This document shows, piece after piece, positions 27,634-35,494 of a DNA stretch of 64,000 nucleotides (the stretch's first letter is position 1; every line of letters starts with the position of its first letter). Position numbers and translations under genes: made by a program. The notes under the pieces were generated by a model. That model had not been told where the DNA came from. It ran no database searches and worked only from the letters and a program-made list of their open reading frames with translations. Source of the DNA: JAFAXD01 sp963760435 (lineage in GTDB: Bacteria > Pseudomonadota > Alphaproteobacteria > Rhizobiales > Xanthobacteraceae); NCBI GenBank assembly GCA_963760435.1, contig CAVXDE010000017.1:62001-126000 (forward strand), given 5' to 3'.

Positions 27634-27870
27634 CTAAAACGCCTTGAACGTGATGATCGTGCGCGTGTCCTGGATGCCCGGAATGATCTGCACCTTCTCA
27701 TTGACGAAATGGCCGATATCGGTCCCAGGGTCGACGTAGAACTTCACCAGCAGGTCGAAATCGCCGGCGGTCGAGTAAATCTCGGAGGCGATCTCGGCGT
27801 CAGCCAGCGCATTCGCGACCGAGTAGGACTTGCCGAGCTGGCATTTGATCTGAACGAAGAATGGGACCAT
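27634..27870 (-). CDS. Stand-alone Lrp/AsnC effector-binding (RAM) domain protein
   Basis: 78 residues. The sequence VPFFVQIKCQLGKSYSVANA, AGDFDLLVKFYV and IPGIQDTRTIITFKAF matches the C-terminal RAM domain of Lrp/AsnC regulators, with no helix-turn-helix. Such small proteins form ligand-binding oligomers and may modulate full-length Lrp proteins or act as amino-acid sensors. It lies convergently downstream of the EamA exporter and next to an amidohydrolase on the same strand. Confidence 0.85.
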   Translation of the reverse strand: MVPFFVQIKCQLGKSYSVANALADAEIASEIYSTAGDFDLLVKFYVDPGTDIGHFVNEKVQIIPGIQDTRTIITFKAF

Positions 27871-27932
27871 CGGGTGCCTCCGTGCGAGCCCAATTCAGCA
27901 AAAGCCTCGCACGGTGGCAAGACTCTGATGGT

Positions 27933-29000
27933 TTAAACGTGCAGCCGCGGCAGCAGCCGCATGGCATTGAGGCTTTCGATCGCTTTGAGGTCCTCCGGCG
28001 AAAGCTCGGCCTGCGACAGGCTCACATTCTGATCGAGCGGGAAGTAGGGGTAGTCGGTCCCGTAAGTGATCTGCGACACCGGCACGAGCTTGAGTAGCGC
28101 CGCCATGGTCGGGGCAAAGGTCGCGTTCGCGGTGTCGTAATTAAGCCGCGCCAACTCGCCGAAAATGCCCGCTGGCGCGAACTCCGCGGCTTTCGGGCTC
28201 TTGCCGTAAAATGCATCGATGCGGCCGGCCATCAGCGGAATGGTGCCGCCCGCGTGCGAGAACAGCCAGGTAATGTCGCGCTGGCGCGCGAAGCTTCCGC
28301 TCAGCAACAGGCTGGTGATGGTGCGGGTCGTGTCGTGTGGCACCTCGATCACCGCCGGGAACGTGCCGACGCTGAGATTGCCGCAGCAGGCCGCGACCAG
28401 CGGATGCACATAGACCACCGCCTTGCGCCGGTTGAGCTCCTCAAGCACCGGCTTGAAGAACGGGTGGCCAAGCCACTTGTCGCCGTAATTGCTCTGCAGC
28501 CCGATGCCATCGGCCTTGAGCGTGTCGAGCGCGTATTCGATCTCCTTGAGCGTGGTGTCCATATCCAGCATGGAAAGCGTTGCAAACAGTCCGAACCGGC
28601 CCGGATAGTCGCGCATCATCTGGGCCGCATAATCGTTGCAGATCTGCACCATCTTGGCGGCGGCGTCGGGTCCCTGATCGAACCAGACGCCTGGGGTGGA
28701 CGCCACCGATAGAATTGCTGTGCGAATGCCGGCGCGGTCCATGTCGGCGACTGCTCCGTCGCGGGTCCAGGCAACCTGCTGCGGGTAGTGCGGGAGCTTC
28801 CTAGCATCCTCCCAATCGAGCCAGGCCTTCTGGTATTGCGGCGGATAGAAGTGATGGTGCGTGTCGATGAGGCTTGGACCTTGCGCTTGAGCGAAGCTCG
28901 GACACGCTACAGCGGCGCCGAGAGCTGCGGCGCCACCCAGGAAATGGCGGCGGGTCAGATGGCAGGCGCAGCCGGCATGGTGCGTCGAGGTCGCGAACAT
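27933..29000 (-). CDS. Tat-exported amidohydrolase (amidohydrolase_2/ACMSD-like)
   Basis: 355 residues. Twin-arginine signal LTRRHFLGGAAALGAAVA, cleaved around FAQAQG. TIM-barrel metal site begins with DTHHHFYPP; later ligands are His in LFSHAGGTIP and Asp in TYGTDYPYF. Relatives decarboxylate or hydrolyse cyclic and aromatic carboxylates. The substrate is unknown. Start ATG at 29000 has GGGGAGAG about 8 bp upstream, and the ATG 39 bp further up is not needed. Confidence 0.86.
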   Translation of the reverse strand: MFATSTHHAGCACHLTRRHFLGGAAALGAAVACPSFAQAQGPSLIDTHHHFYPPQYQKAWLDWEDARKLPHYPQQVAWTRDGAVADMDRAGIRTAILSVASTPGVWFDQGPDAAAKMVQICNDYAAQMMRDYPGRFGLFATLSMLDMDTTLKEIEYALDTLKADGIGLQSNYGDKWLGHPFFKPVLEELNRRKAVVYVHPLVAACCGNLSVGTFPAVIEVPHDTTRTITSLLLSGSFARQRDITWLFSHAGGTIPLMAGRIDAFYGKSPKAAEFAPAGIFGELARLNYDTANATFAPTMAALLKLVPVSQITYGTDYPYFPLDQNVSLSQAELSPEDLKAIESLNAMRLLPRLHV

Positions 29001-29116
29001 GGCGTTTCTCTCCCCATTCTTCTTGGCCGCATCATACACGCCCCGGCGCGGTTGATGGCAAGCATGCGCCCGCCTTGTAGCCCCAAGCGGCCGGCGCTAC
29101 ATATCTGCCGCAATCT

Positions 29117-29210
29117 CAACGGGGTGCCCGGCCTCAACCGGGCTGAGAGGCGCTGCCGCCAACCTGCGCCAACCCATCGAACCTGATCCGGATCATGCCG
29201 GCGGAGGGAG
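29117..29210 (+). promoter_or_regulatory. TPP riboswitch (THI element)
   Basis: Class hallmarks are in the expected order: GGGGTGCCCGG, CCGGGCTGAGAGG (the pyrimidine-sensing CTGAGA), then CCATCGAACCTGATCCGG and ATGCCGGCGGAGGGA (pyrophosphate-sensing arm). The aptamer ends 6 bp before the thiM start codon, and its 3' strand GGAGGGA also serves as the Shine-Dalgarno. Thiamine pyrophosphate should therefore block translation of thiM directly. Confidence 0.96.
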
Positions 29211-29216
29211 CCTGAG

Positions 29217-30077
29217 ATGCCAGAGCCCAAGCGCGCTGCGAAGCCCAAGACCAAGACACGCGCGCCTGACATCGTCGCCGGCACAGCCGAGGCTCCGCGC
29301 AGCGTGACCCTGTCCGCGGACGAACTCGTGGCGCAGGCTGCCGCGATTCTCGATCGCGTGCGCACGCGCACGCCGCGCGTTCACTGCATCACCAATGCGG
29401 TGGCGCAGAATTTCTCGGCCAACATGCTGCTCGCGCTCGGCGCCGTGCCGTCCATGACCATCGCGCCCGACGAGGTCGGCGAGTTCGCGGCGCGCGCCGA
29501 CGCGCTGCTGGTCAACCTCGGCACGTTCGACGCCGAGCGCCGCACCGCCGCCGAGATCGCGGTGCGCAGCGTCACGGGCGACGGGGTCCCGTGGCTGCTC
29601 GATCCGGTGTTCATCGAGCGCTCCAAGCCGCGCACTGCCTTTGCCAAGGAGTTGCTGGCACAGCATCCGCGCGCGGTGCGGCTCAATCACGCGGAGTTCG
29701 CCGCACTGGCCGGCACGGCCTTAAGTGAGCCCGCCTTGCGCGCCTGTGCGCTGGAAAACAGCACGGTGCTCGGCCTCACCGGCGAGACCGACCTCGTCAC
29801 CGACGGCACGCGGATCGCCCGCATCGCCAACGGGCACCCACTCATGGCCAAGATCACGGCCATGGGCTGCGCCGGCTCGGCGATCGCGGCGGCCTGCCTC
29901 GCGGTCGAGCCGGACGCCTGGCGCGCCACGACCGCAAGCCTCGTCCTGCTCGGCGTCGCCGGCGAAATCGCCGGCGCACGCGCCACCGGCCCCGGCACCT
30001 TTGCCGCCTATATGCTTGATGCCATATATGCGCTCGACGGCACGGTGCTGACCGAACAGGCGAGGGTTGCGTGTTAG
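29217..30077 (+). CDS. thiM: Hydroxyethylthiazole kinase
   Basis: 286 residues. Phosphorylates 4-methyl-5-(2-hydroxyethyl)thiazole for thiamine salvage. Family motifs are RVHCITNAVAQNFSANMLLALGA, NLGTFD, WLLDPVFIERS (usually DPV.A) and ITAMGCAGSAIAA, whose MGCAGS replaces the more usual GTGC.xG anion-hole motif but keeps the catalytic Cys. There is an N-terminal extension of about 40 Lys/Ala/Arg-rich residues. It is directly under TPP riboswitch control, and thiE overlaps its end by 7 bp. Confidence 0.92.
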   Translation: MPEPKRAAKPKTKTRAPDIVAGTAEAPRSVTLSADELVAQAAAILDRVRTRTPRVHCITNAVAQNFSANMLLALGAVPSMTIAPDEVGEFAARADALLVNLGTFDAERRTAAEIAVRSVTGDGVPWLLDPVFIERSKPRTAFAKELLAQHPRAVRLNHAEFAALAGTALSEPALRACALENSTVLGLTGETDLVTDGTRIARIANGHPLMAKITAMGCAGSAIAAACLAVEPDAWRATTASLVLLGVAGEIAGARATGPGTFAAYMLDAIYALDGTVLTEQARVAC

Positions 30078-30763
30078 ATCAACTCGATCTGCGACTTTAC
30101 GCGATTCTCGATCCAGAGAATGCCGGCGGCCACGCTTTGCCTGAGCTCGCGCGCAAGCTCGCGGCCGGCGGGGTGACGCTGGTGCAGCTGCGCGACAAGA
30201 AGAGTGATCCGCGCGCCCAGGTCGCGCTCGCCCGCGCCGTCAAGGCCGCGCTCGGCGAGGTGCCGCTCATCATCAACGATCATGTCGATGTCGCGATCGA
30301 GTCGGGCGCCGCCGGGGTCCATCTCGGTCAGGACGATACGGATGTGGCCACCGCCCGCGACCGCCTGGGGCCGGTGCCGTTCATCGGCCTGACCATCAAG
30401 ACACCGGCGCAGGCCTGGGCGGCGCCGCTGCGCCTCATCGATTACGTCGGCATCGGCGGCGTGTTTGCGACCGGGTCGAAGAACAATCCGGATCCGCCGA
30501 TCGGGCTTGAGGGCCTCAACGAGATCGCGCGCATTTTCCGCCATCGCATGGGCAATTTTCCCATGTGCGCCATTGCCGGCATCACCGCCGAGAATGCCGG
30601 CGACGTCATCGAGGCTGGCGCCGACGGCGTCTCCGTCATCTCGGCGCTGTCGCTCGCGCCGGATCCGACGGCGGCCGCCTGCGCGTTGCGCGCCGTTGTC
30701 GATGCCGCTCTGGTACGCTGCGCGCCGCGCGTGCCGGCCGTGGGCGCGGCTCATCATCACTGA
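30071..30763 (+). CDS. thiE: Thiamine phosphate synthase
   Basis: 230 residues. Joins HMP pyrophosphate and thiazole phosphate into thiamine phosphate. TIM-barrel motifs QLRDKKSDPR, IINDHVDVAIESGAAGVHLG, and AIAGITAENAGDVIEAGADGVSVISAL. GTG start overlapping the thiM stop. Middle gene of the thiMED salvage operon. Confidence 0.95.
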   Translation: MLDQLDLRLYAILDPENAGGHALPELARKLAAGGVTLVQLRDKKSDPRAQVALARAVKAALGEVPLIINDHVDVAIESGAAGVHLGQDDTDVATARDRLGPVPFIGLTIKTPAQAWAAPLRLIDYVGIGGVFATGSKNNPDPPIGLEGLNEIARIFRHRMGNFPMCAIAGITAENAGDVIEAGADGVSVISALSLAPDPTAAACALRAVVDAALVRCAPRVPAVGAAHHH

Positions 30764-31569
30764 TGCAAGCCGCAACCGCGATCGCGCTGACCATCGCCGG
30801 CTCGGACTCCAGCGGCGGCGCCGGCGTCCAGGCTGACCTCAAGACATTCGCGGCGCTCGGCGTCTATGGGGCGAGCGTGATCACCGCGCTCACAGCGCAG
30901 AACACGATGGGTGTCTCCGGCATTCATGAGGTACCGCCCGAGTTCGTGGCTCAGCAGATCGATGCGGTGTTCTCGGATCTCACGATCAGCGCCGTGAAGG
31001 TCGGCATGCTGGCGCGCGCCGATGTGATCGCGACGGTGGCGCGGGGGCTTGATCGCCACCGGGCACGCAACGTCGTGCTTGATCCGGTGATGGTCGCGAC
31101 CTCGGGTGACCGTCTGCTACGCGCCGACGCCATCGAGGCGCTGCGCCGGGAGCTGTTTCCGCGCGCGCTGCTGATCACGCCCAATCTGCCGGAGGCGGCG
31201 GCGCTGCTCGAGGCCGCGTCGGCCCGGACGGAAAGCGAAATGCAAGCGCAGGGCGAGCAGTTGCTCGCGGCTGGCGCCAAGGCCGTGCTGATCAAGGGCG
31301 GGCACGGCGAGGGTTCGGAAGCGGTCGATTTGCTGATTGATCAGACTGGAGTGACGCGGTTCGCGGCGCCGCGGATTTCAACAACAAATACCCATGGCAC
31401 CGGCTGCACGCTATCCTCGGCAATCGCCGCCGGCCTCGCCAAAGGCCTGCCTTTGCCTGGTGCGGTCCGCGCCGCGAAGGCCTACGTGACCGCGGCGATT
31501 GCCGCGGCCACTGGACTTGAAGTTGGTCGTGGGCATGGACCGCTGCACCACTTCCACGCCTGGTGGTGA
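30763..31569 (+). CDS. thiD: Hydroxymethylpyrimidine/phosphomethylpyrimidine kinase
   Basis: 268 residues, ribokinase-like. LTIAGSDSSGGAGVQADLK binds the pyrimidine, LDPVMVATSGD and GTGCTLSSAIAAGLAKG carry the catalytic anion hole. Phosphorylates HMP twice to HMP-PP for ThiE. The start A is the last base of the thiE stop (TGATG), so translation is coupled. It completes the riboswitch-controlled salvage operon; no de novo thiC/thiG is in the window. Confidence 0.95.
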   Translation: MQAATAIALTIAGSDSSGGAGVQADLKTFAALGVYGASVITALTAQNTMGVSGIHEVPPEFVAQQIDAVFSDLTISAVKVGMLARADVIATVARGLDRHRARNVVLDPVMVATSGDRLLRADAIEALRRELFPRALLITPNLPEAAALLEAASARTESEMQAQGEQLLAAGAKAVLIKGGHGEGSEAVDLLIDQTGVTRFAAPRISTTNTHGTGCTLSSAIAAGLAKGLPLPGAVRAAKAYVTAAIAAATGLEVGRGHGPLHHFHAWW

Positions 31570-31591
31570 ATGAGATTGTACAAACGCTCTG

Positions 31592-31711
31592 CGTCATTGC
31601 GAGGAGCCAACGGGTCCGGCCCGAAGTGGCCGGCCCGATGACAGGCTCCGCGACGAAGCAATCCAGTGCGGCACCTCAGCGCTGGATTGCTTCGCTTCGC
31701 TCGCAATGACG
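31592..31711. repeat. Nested inverted repeat between thiD and VOC genes
   Basis: Outer arms CGTCATTGCGAG (31592-31603) and CTCGCAATGACG (31700-31711), inner arms GAAGCAATCCAG (31655-31666) and CTGGATTGCTTC (31682-31693), all perfect 12-mers. The order matches a palindromic element repeated widely in Bradyrhizobium-like genomes (from memory). It sits between convergent genes and could act as a bidirectional terminator. Confidence 0.8.
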
Positions 31712-31730
31712 AGCTGTGAGGTGGAGTAGA

Positions 31731-32198
31731 TTACGCCGCATCCTTGAGCGCCTGGATGTCGACCTTCGTCATCTTCATCATCGCGCTCATCACCCGCCCG
31801 GCGCGGGCGGAGTCACCGGTCATGATGTCCGGCAGCCCGGCATAGTTGATCTGCCACGTCAGGCCGAACCGGTCGGTGAGCCAGCCGCAGACATTGTAGG
31901 AACCGCCCTGTCCCAGCGCGGTCCAGAGCCGGTCGATGTCCGCCTGCTCGGTGCACCCGACGAGCAACGAGAACGCGCCGTTGAGTTTGTAGTGCGGCCC
32001 CGCGTTCATCGCATTGTACCGCCGCCCCTCGAGCTCGAAATCAACCACCATGGCGGTGCCTTTGGGCATGGGGCCGTGGTCCCCATAGTGGGACACGTGC
32101 GCGATGCGCGAGTTGTCGAACAGCGAGACGTAGAAGTTCGCTGCTTCCTCGGCTTGCTGGTCGAACCAAAGAAACGGCGTGATGCTGCGAATGGCCAT
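31731..32198 (-). CDS. VOC-family protein (PhnB-like)
   Basis: 155 residues. ITPFLWFDQQAEEAANFYVSLF and GWLTDRFGLTWQINY define the PhnB/3-demethylubiquinone-methyltransferase-like VOC fold, a small metal-dependent or binding protein of unknown reaction. It lies 74 bp after the AHSA1 gene on the same strand and is likely co-transcribed from the ECF42-type promoter at 32764-32790. VOC proteins are common companions of ECF42 sigma factors. Confidence 0.85.
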   Translation of the reverse strand: MAIRSITPFLWFDQQAEEAANFYVSLFDNSRIAHVSHYGDHGPMPKGTAMVVDFELEGRRYNAMNAGPHYKLNGAFSLLVGCTEQADIDRLWTALGQGGSYNVCGWLTDRFGLTWQINYAGLPDIMTGDSARAGRVMSAMMKMTKVDIQALKDAA

Positions 32199-32272
32199 CG
32201 ATCGGTTTCCCCTCAAACAATCCTGACTAACGTTGATATCAATCTAATTGCGGCGCGCTCAAGGCGGCGCCG

Positions 32273-32734
32273 TCACGGGAGTGACTTGGCGAGCGCGGCA
32301 AGCTGATCGGCGCAGATGCCCCAGCCCTGGTGGAAGCCCATCTGCTCGTGCGTCTTCTTGTCGTCCTCGTTCCAGTGCCGGGCGCGCGCCGTGTAGCGGG
32401 TCTGGCCGTTGTCATCATCGAACGTGATGATCGCCGTCATGAAGGGCTTGCCGGAGGGTTCCCAATCGCCCAGGTAGGCGTCGGTGAAGACCAGCTTGCG
32501 ATCCGGGATGATCTCCAGGTAGGTGCCGGGGCAGGGGATGTCCTGGCCCTCGGGTGAGCGCATGACGATGCGGCTGGCCCCGCCGACGCGGAAATCGAGC
32601 TCGGCGATCGGGACCGTATAGGGTTTGGGCGCGAACCACTGCTTGAGCAGCTCCGGCTCGCGAAAGCAGCGGAACAGCTTCGCGCGCGGCGCGTCGATCA
32701 GCCGGGTCAGTGTCAGTTCATGATTGGCAAGCAT
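32273..32734 (-). CDS. SRPBCC/AHSA1-domain protein
   Basis: 153 residues. LTLTRLIDAPRAKLFRCFREPELLKQWFAPKPY, with GTYLEIIPDRKLVFTDAY and QMGFHQGWGICADQLAAL, is the Aha1/START-like hydrophobic-pocket fold (CalC/YdhG-like). GGAGG 6 bp before the ATG at 32734 supports the start. It is divergent from the YCII-sigma operon and preceded by its own promoter candidate. Ligand unknown; a stress or detoxification role is inferred from the sigma factor context. Confidence 0.85.
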   Translation of the reverse strand: MLANHELTLTRLIDAPRAKLFRCFREPELLKQWFAPKPYTVPIAELDFRVGGASRIVMRSPEGQDIPCPGTYLEIIPDRKLVFTDAYLGDWEPSGKPFMTAIITFDDDNGQTRYTARARHWNEDDKKTHEQMGFHQGWGICADQLAALAKSLP

Positions 32735-32763
32735 GGCACCCTCCTGTGCGTTGGTGCCCCAAG

Positions 32764-32790
32764 GACGGGCTTGCGGCCGTTGATCCGACA
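32764..32790 (-). promoter_or_regulatory. Candidate ECF42 promoter driving the AHSA1-VOC genes
   Basis: Minus strand: TGTCGG (32790-32785), 17 bp, then CGTC (32767-32764) followed by CTTGG. The same -35, spacer length and -10 with CTTTGG lie on the other strand at 32814-32840. The pattern agrees with the ECF42 consensus reported for Streptomyces (TGTCGA and CGA/TC, recalled from memory). It would leave a leader of roughly 25 bp before the AHSA1 start. Confidence 0.65.
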
Positions 32791-32813
32791 GGGCCACAAA
32801 AATTTTGCCGCGC

Positions 32814-32840
32814 TGTCGGAGAGCACGGTATTGGGGCGTC
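32814..32840 (+). promoter_or_regulatory. Candidate ECF42 promoter driving the YCII-sigma operon
   Basis: TGTCGG (32814-32819), 17-bp spacer, CGTC (32837-32840), then CTTTGG. Mirror partner of the site at 32764-32790. It lies 28 bp before the YCII start, so the sigma factor would autoregulate its own operon. Confidence 0.65.
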
Positions 32841-32868
32841 CTTTGGATGGAAGGGGAGGGAAGCTGTC

Positions 32869-33243
32869 ATGATGTATGCGGTGCTCTGTTACAACGACGA
32901 GAAAACGGTCTGGTCCTGGAGCAAGCAGGAAGAGGAGGCCGTCATGACCCGCCTCGAAGAGGTTCGGGTGCGGTTGACCAAGACCGGCAAGATGGGCCCC
33001 GCCTTGCGCCTGTTGCCGACCACGGCGGCGACGACCTTGCACAAGACCCAAGACCCGCCACTGGTGATCGACGGCCCGTTCGCCGAGACCAAGGAGCAGC
33101 TGCTCGGCTTCTACGTGATCGACGTTGCCGATCTTGATGCCGCGCTCGACGTCGCGCGCGAGCTCGCCGCGGTCAATCCGGGCGGCGCCTACGAGGTGCG
33201 CCCCATCGCGCTCTACTGTCCGGACGAGCGAGCCCTGCGATGA
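32869..33243 (+). CDS. YCII/DGPF-domain protein
   Basis: 124 residues. Carries the eponymous DGPF motif (VIDGPFAETKEQLLGFYVIDV) of the family genomically linked to ECF42 sigma factors. MYAVLCYNDEKT opens the ferredoxin-like fold. GGGGAGGG precedes the ATG at 32869 by about 8 bp. Its stop overlaps the sigma gene start by 4 bp. Function unknown; suggested partner or accessory of the sigma factor. Confidence 0.9.
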   Translation: MMYAVLCYNDEKTVWSWSKQEEEAVMTRLEEVRVRLTKTGKMGPALRLLPTTAATTLHKTQDPPLVIDGPFAETKEQLLGFYVIDVADLDAALDVARELAAVNPGGAYEVRPIALYCPDERALR

Positions 33244-34481
33244 ACGACCTCGAATGGATCGAAGCGGCGCTCACCGCCGCGCGTCCGCAGGCGATGGGCG
33301 CGCTGCTGCGCTATTTCCGCGATCTCGACAGGGCCGAGGAGGCCTTGCAGGAAGCGGCGCTGCGCGCGCTGCAAAGCTGGCCGCGCAACGGTCCGCCACG
33401 CGATCCCGCCGCGTGGTTGATCCTCGTCGGGCGCAACGCCGCTCTCGATCGTGTGCGCAAGGCCAGCAAACATGAACCGCTGCCCGCCGATGAGCTGATC
33501 TCCGATCTCGACGATGCCGAGGCGCCGCTCGCCGAGCGGCTCGACGGCTCGCACTATCGCGACGATGTGCTGCGGCTGATGTTTATCTGTTGCCATCCCG
33601 ACCTGCCGGCGACCCAGCAGATCGCGCTGGCGCTGCGCATCGTCTCGGGGCTGTCAGTGGCGCAGATCGCGCGCGCGTTCCTGGTCGGCGACGCCGCTAT
33701 GGAGCAGCGCATCACCCGCGCCAAGGCGCGCGTCGCCAAGGCCGGCGTTGCGTTTGAGACGCCGGGTGTCGCGCAGCGCAGCGAGCGCCTCGCCGCCGTG
33801 GCGGCGATGATTTATCTGATCTTCAACGAGGGCTATTCTGCGGGCCAGGATGAGTTGCGCGCGCCGCTGTGCGATGAGGCGATCCGGCTCGCCCGGATCC
33901 TGCTGAATCTGTTCCGCACCGAGCCGGAGATCATGGGCCTGACCGCGCTGATGTTGTTGCAGCAATCGCGGCTGCCGGCGCGCTTCGACGCAAACGGGGA
34001 GGTGATCCTGCTCGAGGATCAGGATCGCGGCAAATGGGATGCGCGGCTGATCACCGAGGGATTGGCGCTGATCGACAAGGCGGTGCGCCACAACAGCCCC
34101 GGGCCCTATCAAATTCAGGCCGCGCTCGCCGCAACCCATGCCCGCGCGCGCCACGCCCAGGAGACCGATTGGGCGCAGATCGATCACCTCTACGCGGCGC
34201 TGGAGCGCACGCAGCCGTCACCGGTCGTAACCCTCAACCGCGCCGTCGCCGTTGCGAAGCTCAACGGCCCCGCGGCGGCACTCGCCATACTCGATCCGCT
34301 CGAGGCCAAGCTATCCGGCTATTTCCACTATTTCGGCGCGCGCGGCATGTTCCTCATGCAGCTCGGCCGCCGCGCCGAGGCGCGCACCGCCTTCGACCGC
34401 GCGATCTCACTCGCCAACACGCCGGCCGAGGCCGCGCATATCCGGCGGCATCTGGATCGGCTGGCGAGGGAGATTGTTTGA
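33240..34481 (+). CDS. ECF42-group RNA polymerase sigma factor with C-terminal TPR-like extension
   Basis: 413 residues. Sigma-2 region (about 8-78, RDLDRAEEALQEAALRALQ to WLILVGRNAALDRVR), sigma-4 region (about 105-165, LALRIVSGLSVAQIARAFLV then MEQRITRAKARV), then DUF6596 with the hallmark MIYLIFNEGYSAGQDEL and a TPR-like tail (VTLNRAVAVAKLNGP, YFHYFGARGMFLMQLGRRAEA). No anti-sigma gene is present, which is normal for ECF42, where the extension is thought to control activity. Start ATG overlaps the YCII stop (ATGA). Confidence 0.93.
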   Translation: MNDLEWIEAALTAARPQAMGALLRYFRDLDRAEEALQEAALRALQSWPRNGPPRDPAAWLILVGRNAALDRVRKASKHEPLPADELISDLDDAEAPLAERLDGSHYRDDVLRLMFICCHPDLPATQQIALALRIVSGLSVAQIARAFLVGDAAMEQRITRAKARVAKAGVAFETPGVAQRSERLAAVAAMIYLIFNEGYSAGQDELRAPLCDEAIRLARILLNLFRTEPEIMGLTALMLLQQSRLPARFDANGEVILLEDQDRGKWDARLITEGLALIDKAVRHNSPGPYQIQAALAATHARARHAQETDWAQIDHLYAALERTQPSPVVTLNRAVAVAKLNGPAAALAILDPLEAKLSGYFHYFGARGMFLMQLGRRAEARTAFDRAISLANTPAEAAHIRRHLDRLAREIV

Positions 34482-34513
34482 GTTGATTTAGATGCGTGGC
34501 ATCGCGGTCGCTA

Positions 34514-34548
34514 CCTCTCCCCGCTTGCGGGCCGCTTGCGGGGAGAGG
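34514..34548. repeat. Hairpin repeat CCTCTCCCCGC/GCGGGGAGAGG
   Basis: Perfect 11-bp arms at 34514-34524 and 34538-34548 between the convergent sigma and FAH-hydrolase genes. Same arms recur at 39188-39211 and 39333-39356. Strong stem without a T-tract; may end transcription or only be a dispersed repeat. Confidence 0.7.
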
Positions 34549-34570
34549 TAAAGGTGGCACTGCTCGAGAA

Positions 34571-35425
34571 TTACCCCCCAAACGGGACGATGCGTTGTTG
34601 TTGCTCGCCGAGCCCGGTGATGCCCAAGCGCACGACGTCGCCCGCCTTCAGGAACTTCGGCGCCGGCTTCATGCCGAGCGCGACGCCGGGTGGTGTGCCG
34701 GTGGCGATGATGTCGCCCGGCTCCATGATGAAGAACTGCGAGCAGTACCAGACCAGGTGCTCGACGCCGAAGATCATGGTCTTGGTCGAGCCCTTCTGGC
34801 GGGTCTCGCCGTTGACGGTGAGCCACATGTCGAGCGCCTGCGGATCAGGGATCTCATCCTTGGTGACGAGCCAGGGGCCGATCGGTCCGAACGTCTCGCA
34901 GCCCTTGCCTTTGTTCCACTGGCCGCTCGAGCGCGAGATCTGGAAGTCGCGCTCCGACACGTCGTTGGTGAGGAAATAGCCGGCGACGGCATCCATCGCC
35001 TTGCTCTTGTCGAGATAGCGTGCGCGGCTGCCGATCACGATGCCGAGCTCGATCTCATAATCGAGCTTGGTCGAGTCCTTGGGTGTGATGGTGTCGTCGT
35101 TGGGCCCGCAGATCGAGGTCGGTGCCTTGCTGAAGATGATCGGCTCCTTGGGCAACGGCTGGCCGGCTTCCGCGGCATGGTCCGCATAGTTGAGCCCGAT
35201 CGCGATGAAATGCCGCACATTGCCGACGCAGGGTCCGAGGCGCGGCGTGCCGGACACAAGCGGCAGCTGCTCGAGCTTCTGGCTGCGGATCCTTGCCAAG
35301 CCGTCGGGGGTGAGGGCGTCGCCGGCGATGTCGGGCACGACATTCGACAAATCACGGATGCCTCCGGATGCGTCGACAATTCCGGGTTTCTCACGGCCGG
35401 GCGGGCCGAAGCGAACAAGTTTCAT
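34571..35425 (-). CDS. Fumarylacetoacetate hydrolase-family protein
   Basis: 284 residues. MKLVRFGPPGREKPGIVD is the usual N-terminal domain of this group. The catalytic domain shows FIAIGLNYADHAAEAGQ, the metal-binding LDYEIELGIVIG (Glu-x-Glu plus downstream Asp) and GDIIATGTPPGVALG. Members hydrolyse or decarboxylate 2-oxo-acid intermediates of aromatic or ketone breakdown. The SDR gene upstream on the same strand, 69 bp away, may act in the same pathway. Confidence 0.88.
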   Translation of the reverse strand: MKLVRFGPPGREKPGIVDASGGIRDLSNVVPDIAGDALTPDGLARIRSQKLEQLPLVSGTPRLGPCVGNVRHFIAIGLNYADHAAEAGQPLPKEPIIFSKAPTSICGPNDDTITPKDSTKLDYEIELGIVIGSRARYLDKSKAMDAVAGYFLTNDVSERDFQISRSSGQWNKGKGCETFGPIGPWLVTKDEIPDPQALDMWLTVNGETRQKGSTKTMIFGVEHLVWYCSQFFIMEPGDIIATGTPPGVALGMKPAPKFLKAGDVVRLGITGLGEQQQRIVPFGG

Positions 35426-35494
35426 GGACAATCCCTGGGCTTGATTTTGCAACGCGCGATCATGCGTCGCGGGCGCCGTAACGGCAAGCGCCTG

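Noticed and set aside
31592..31711. Inverted repeat considered as ends of an insertion sequence
   Set aside because: It spans only 120 bp with no coding capacity and fits the known dispersed palindromic repeats of the group.
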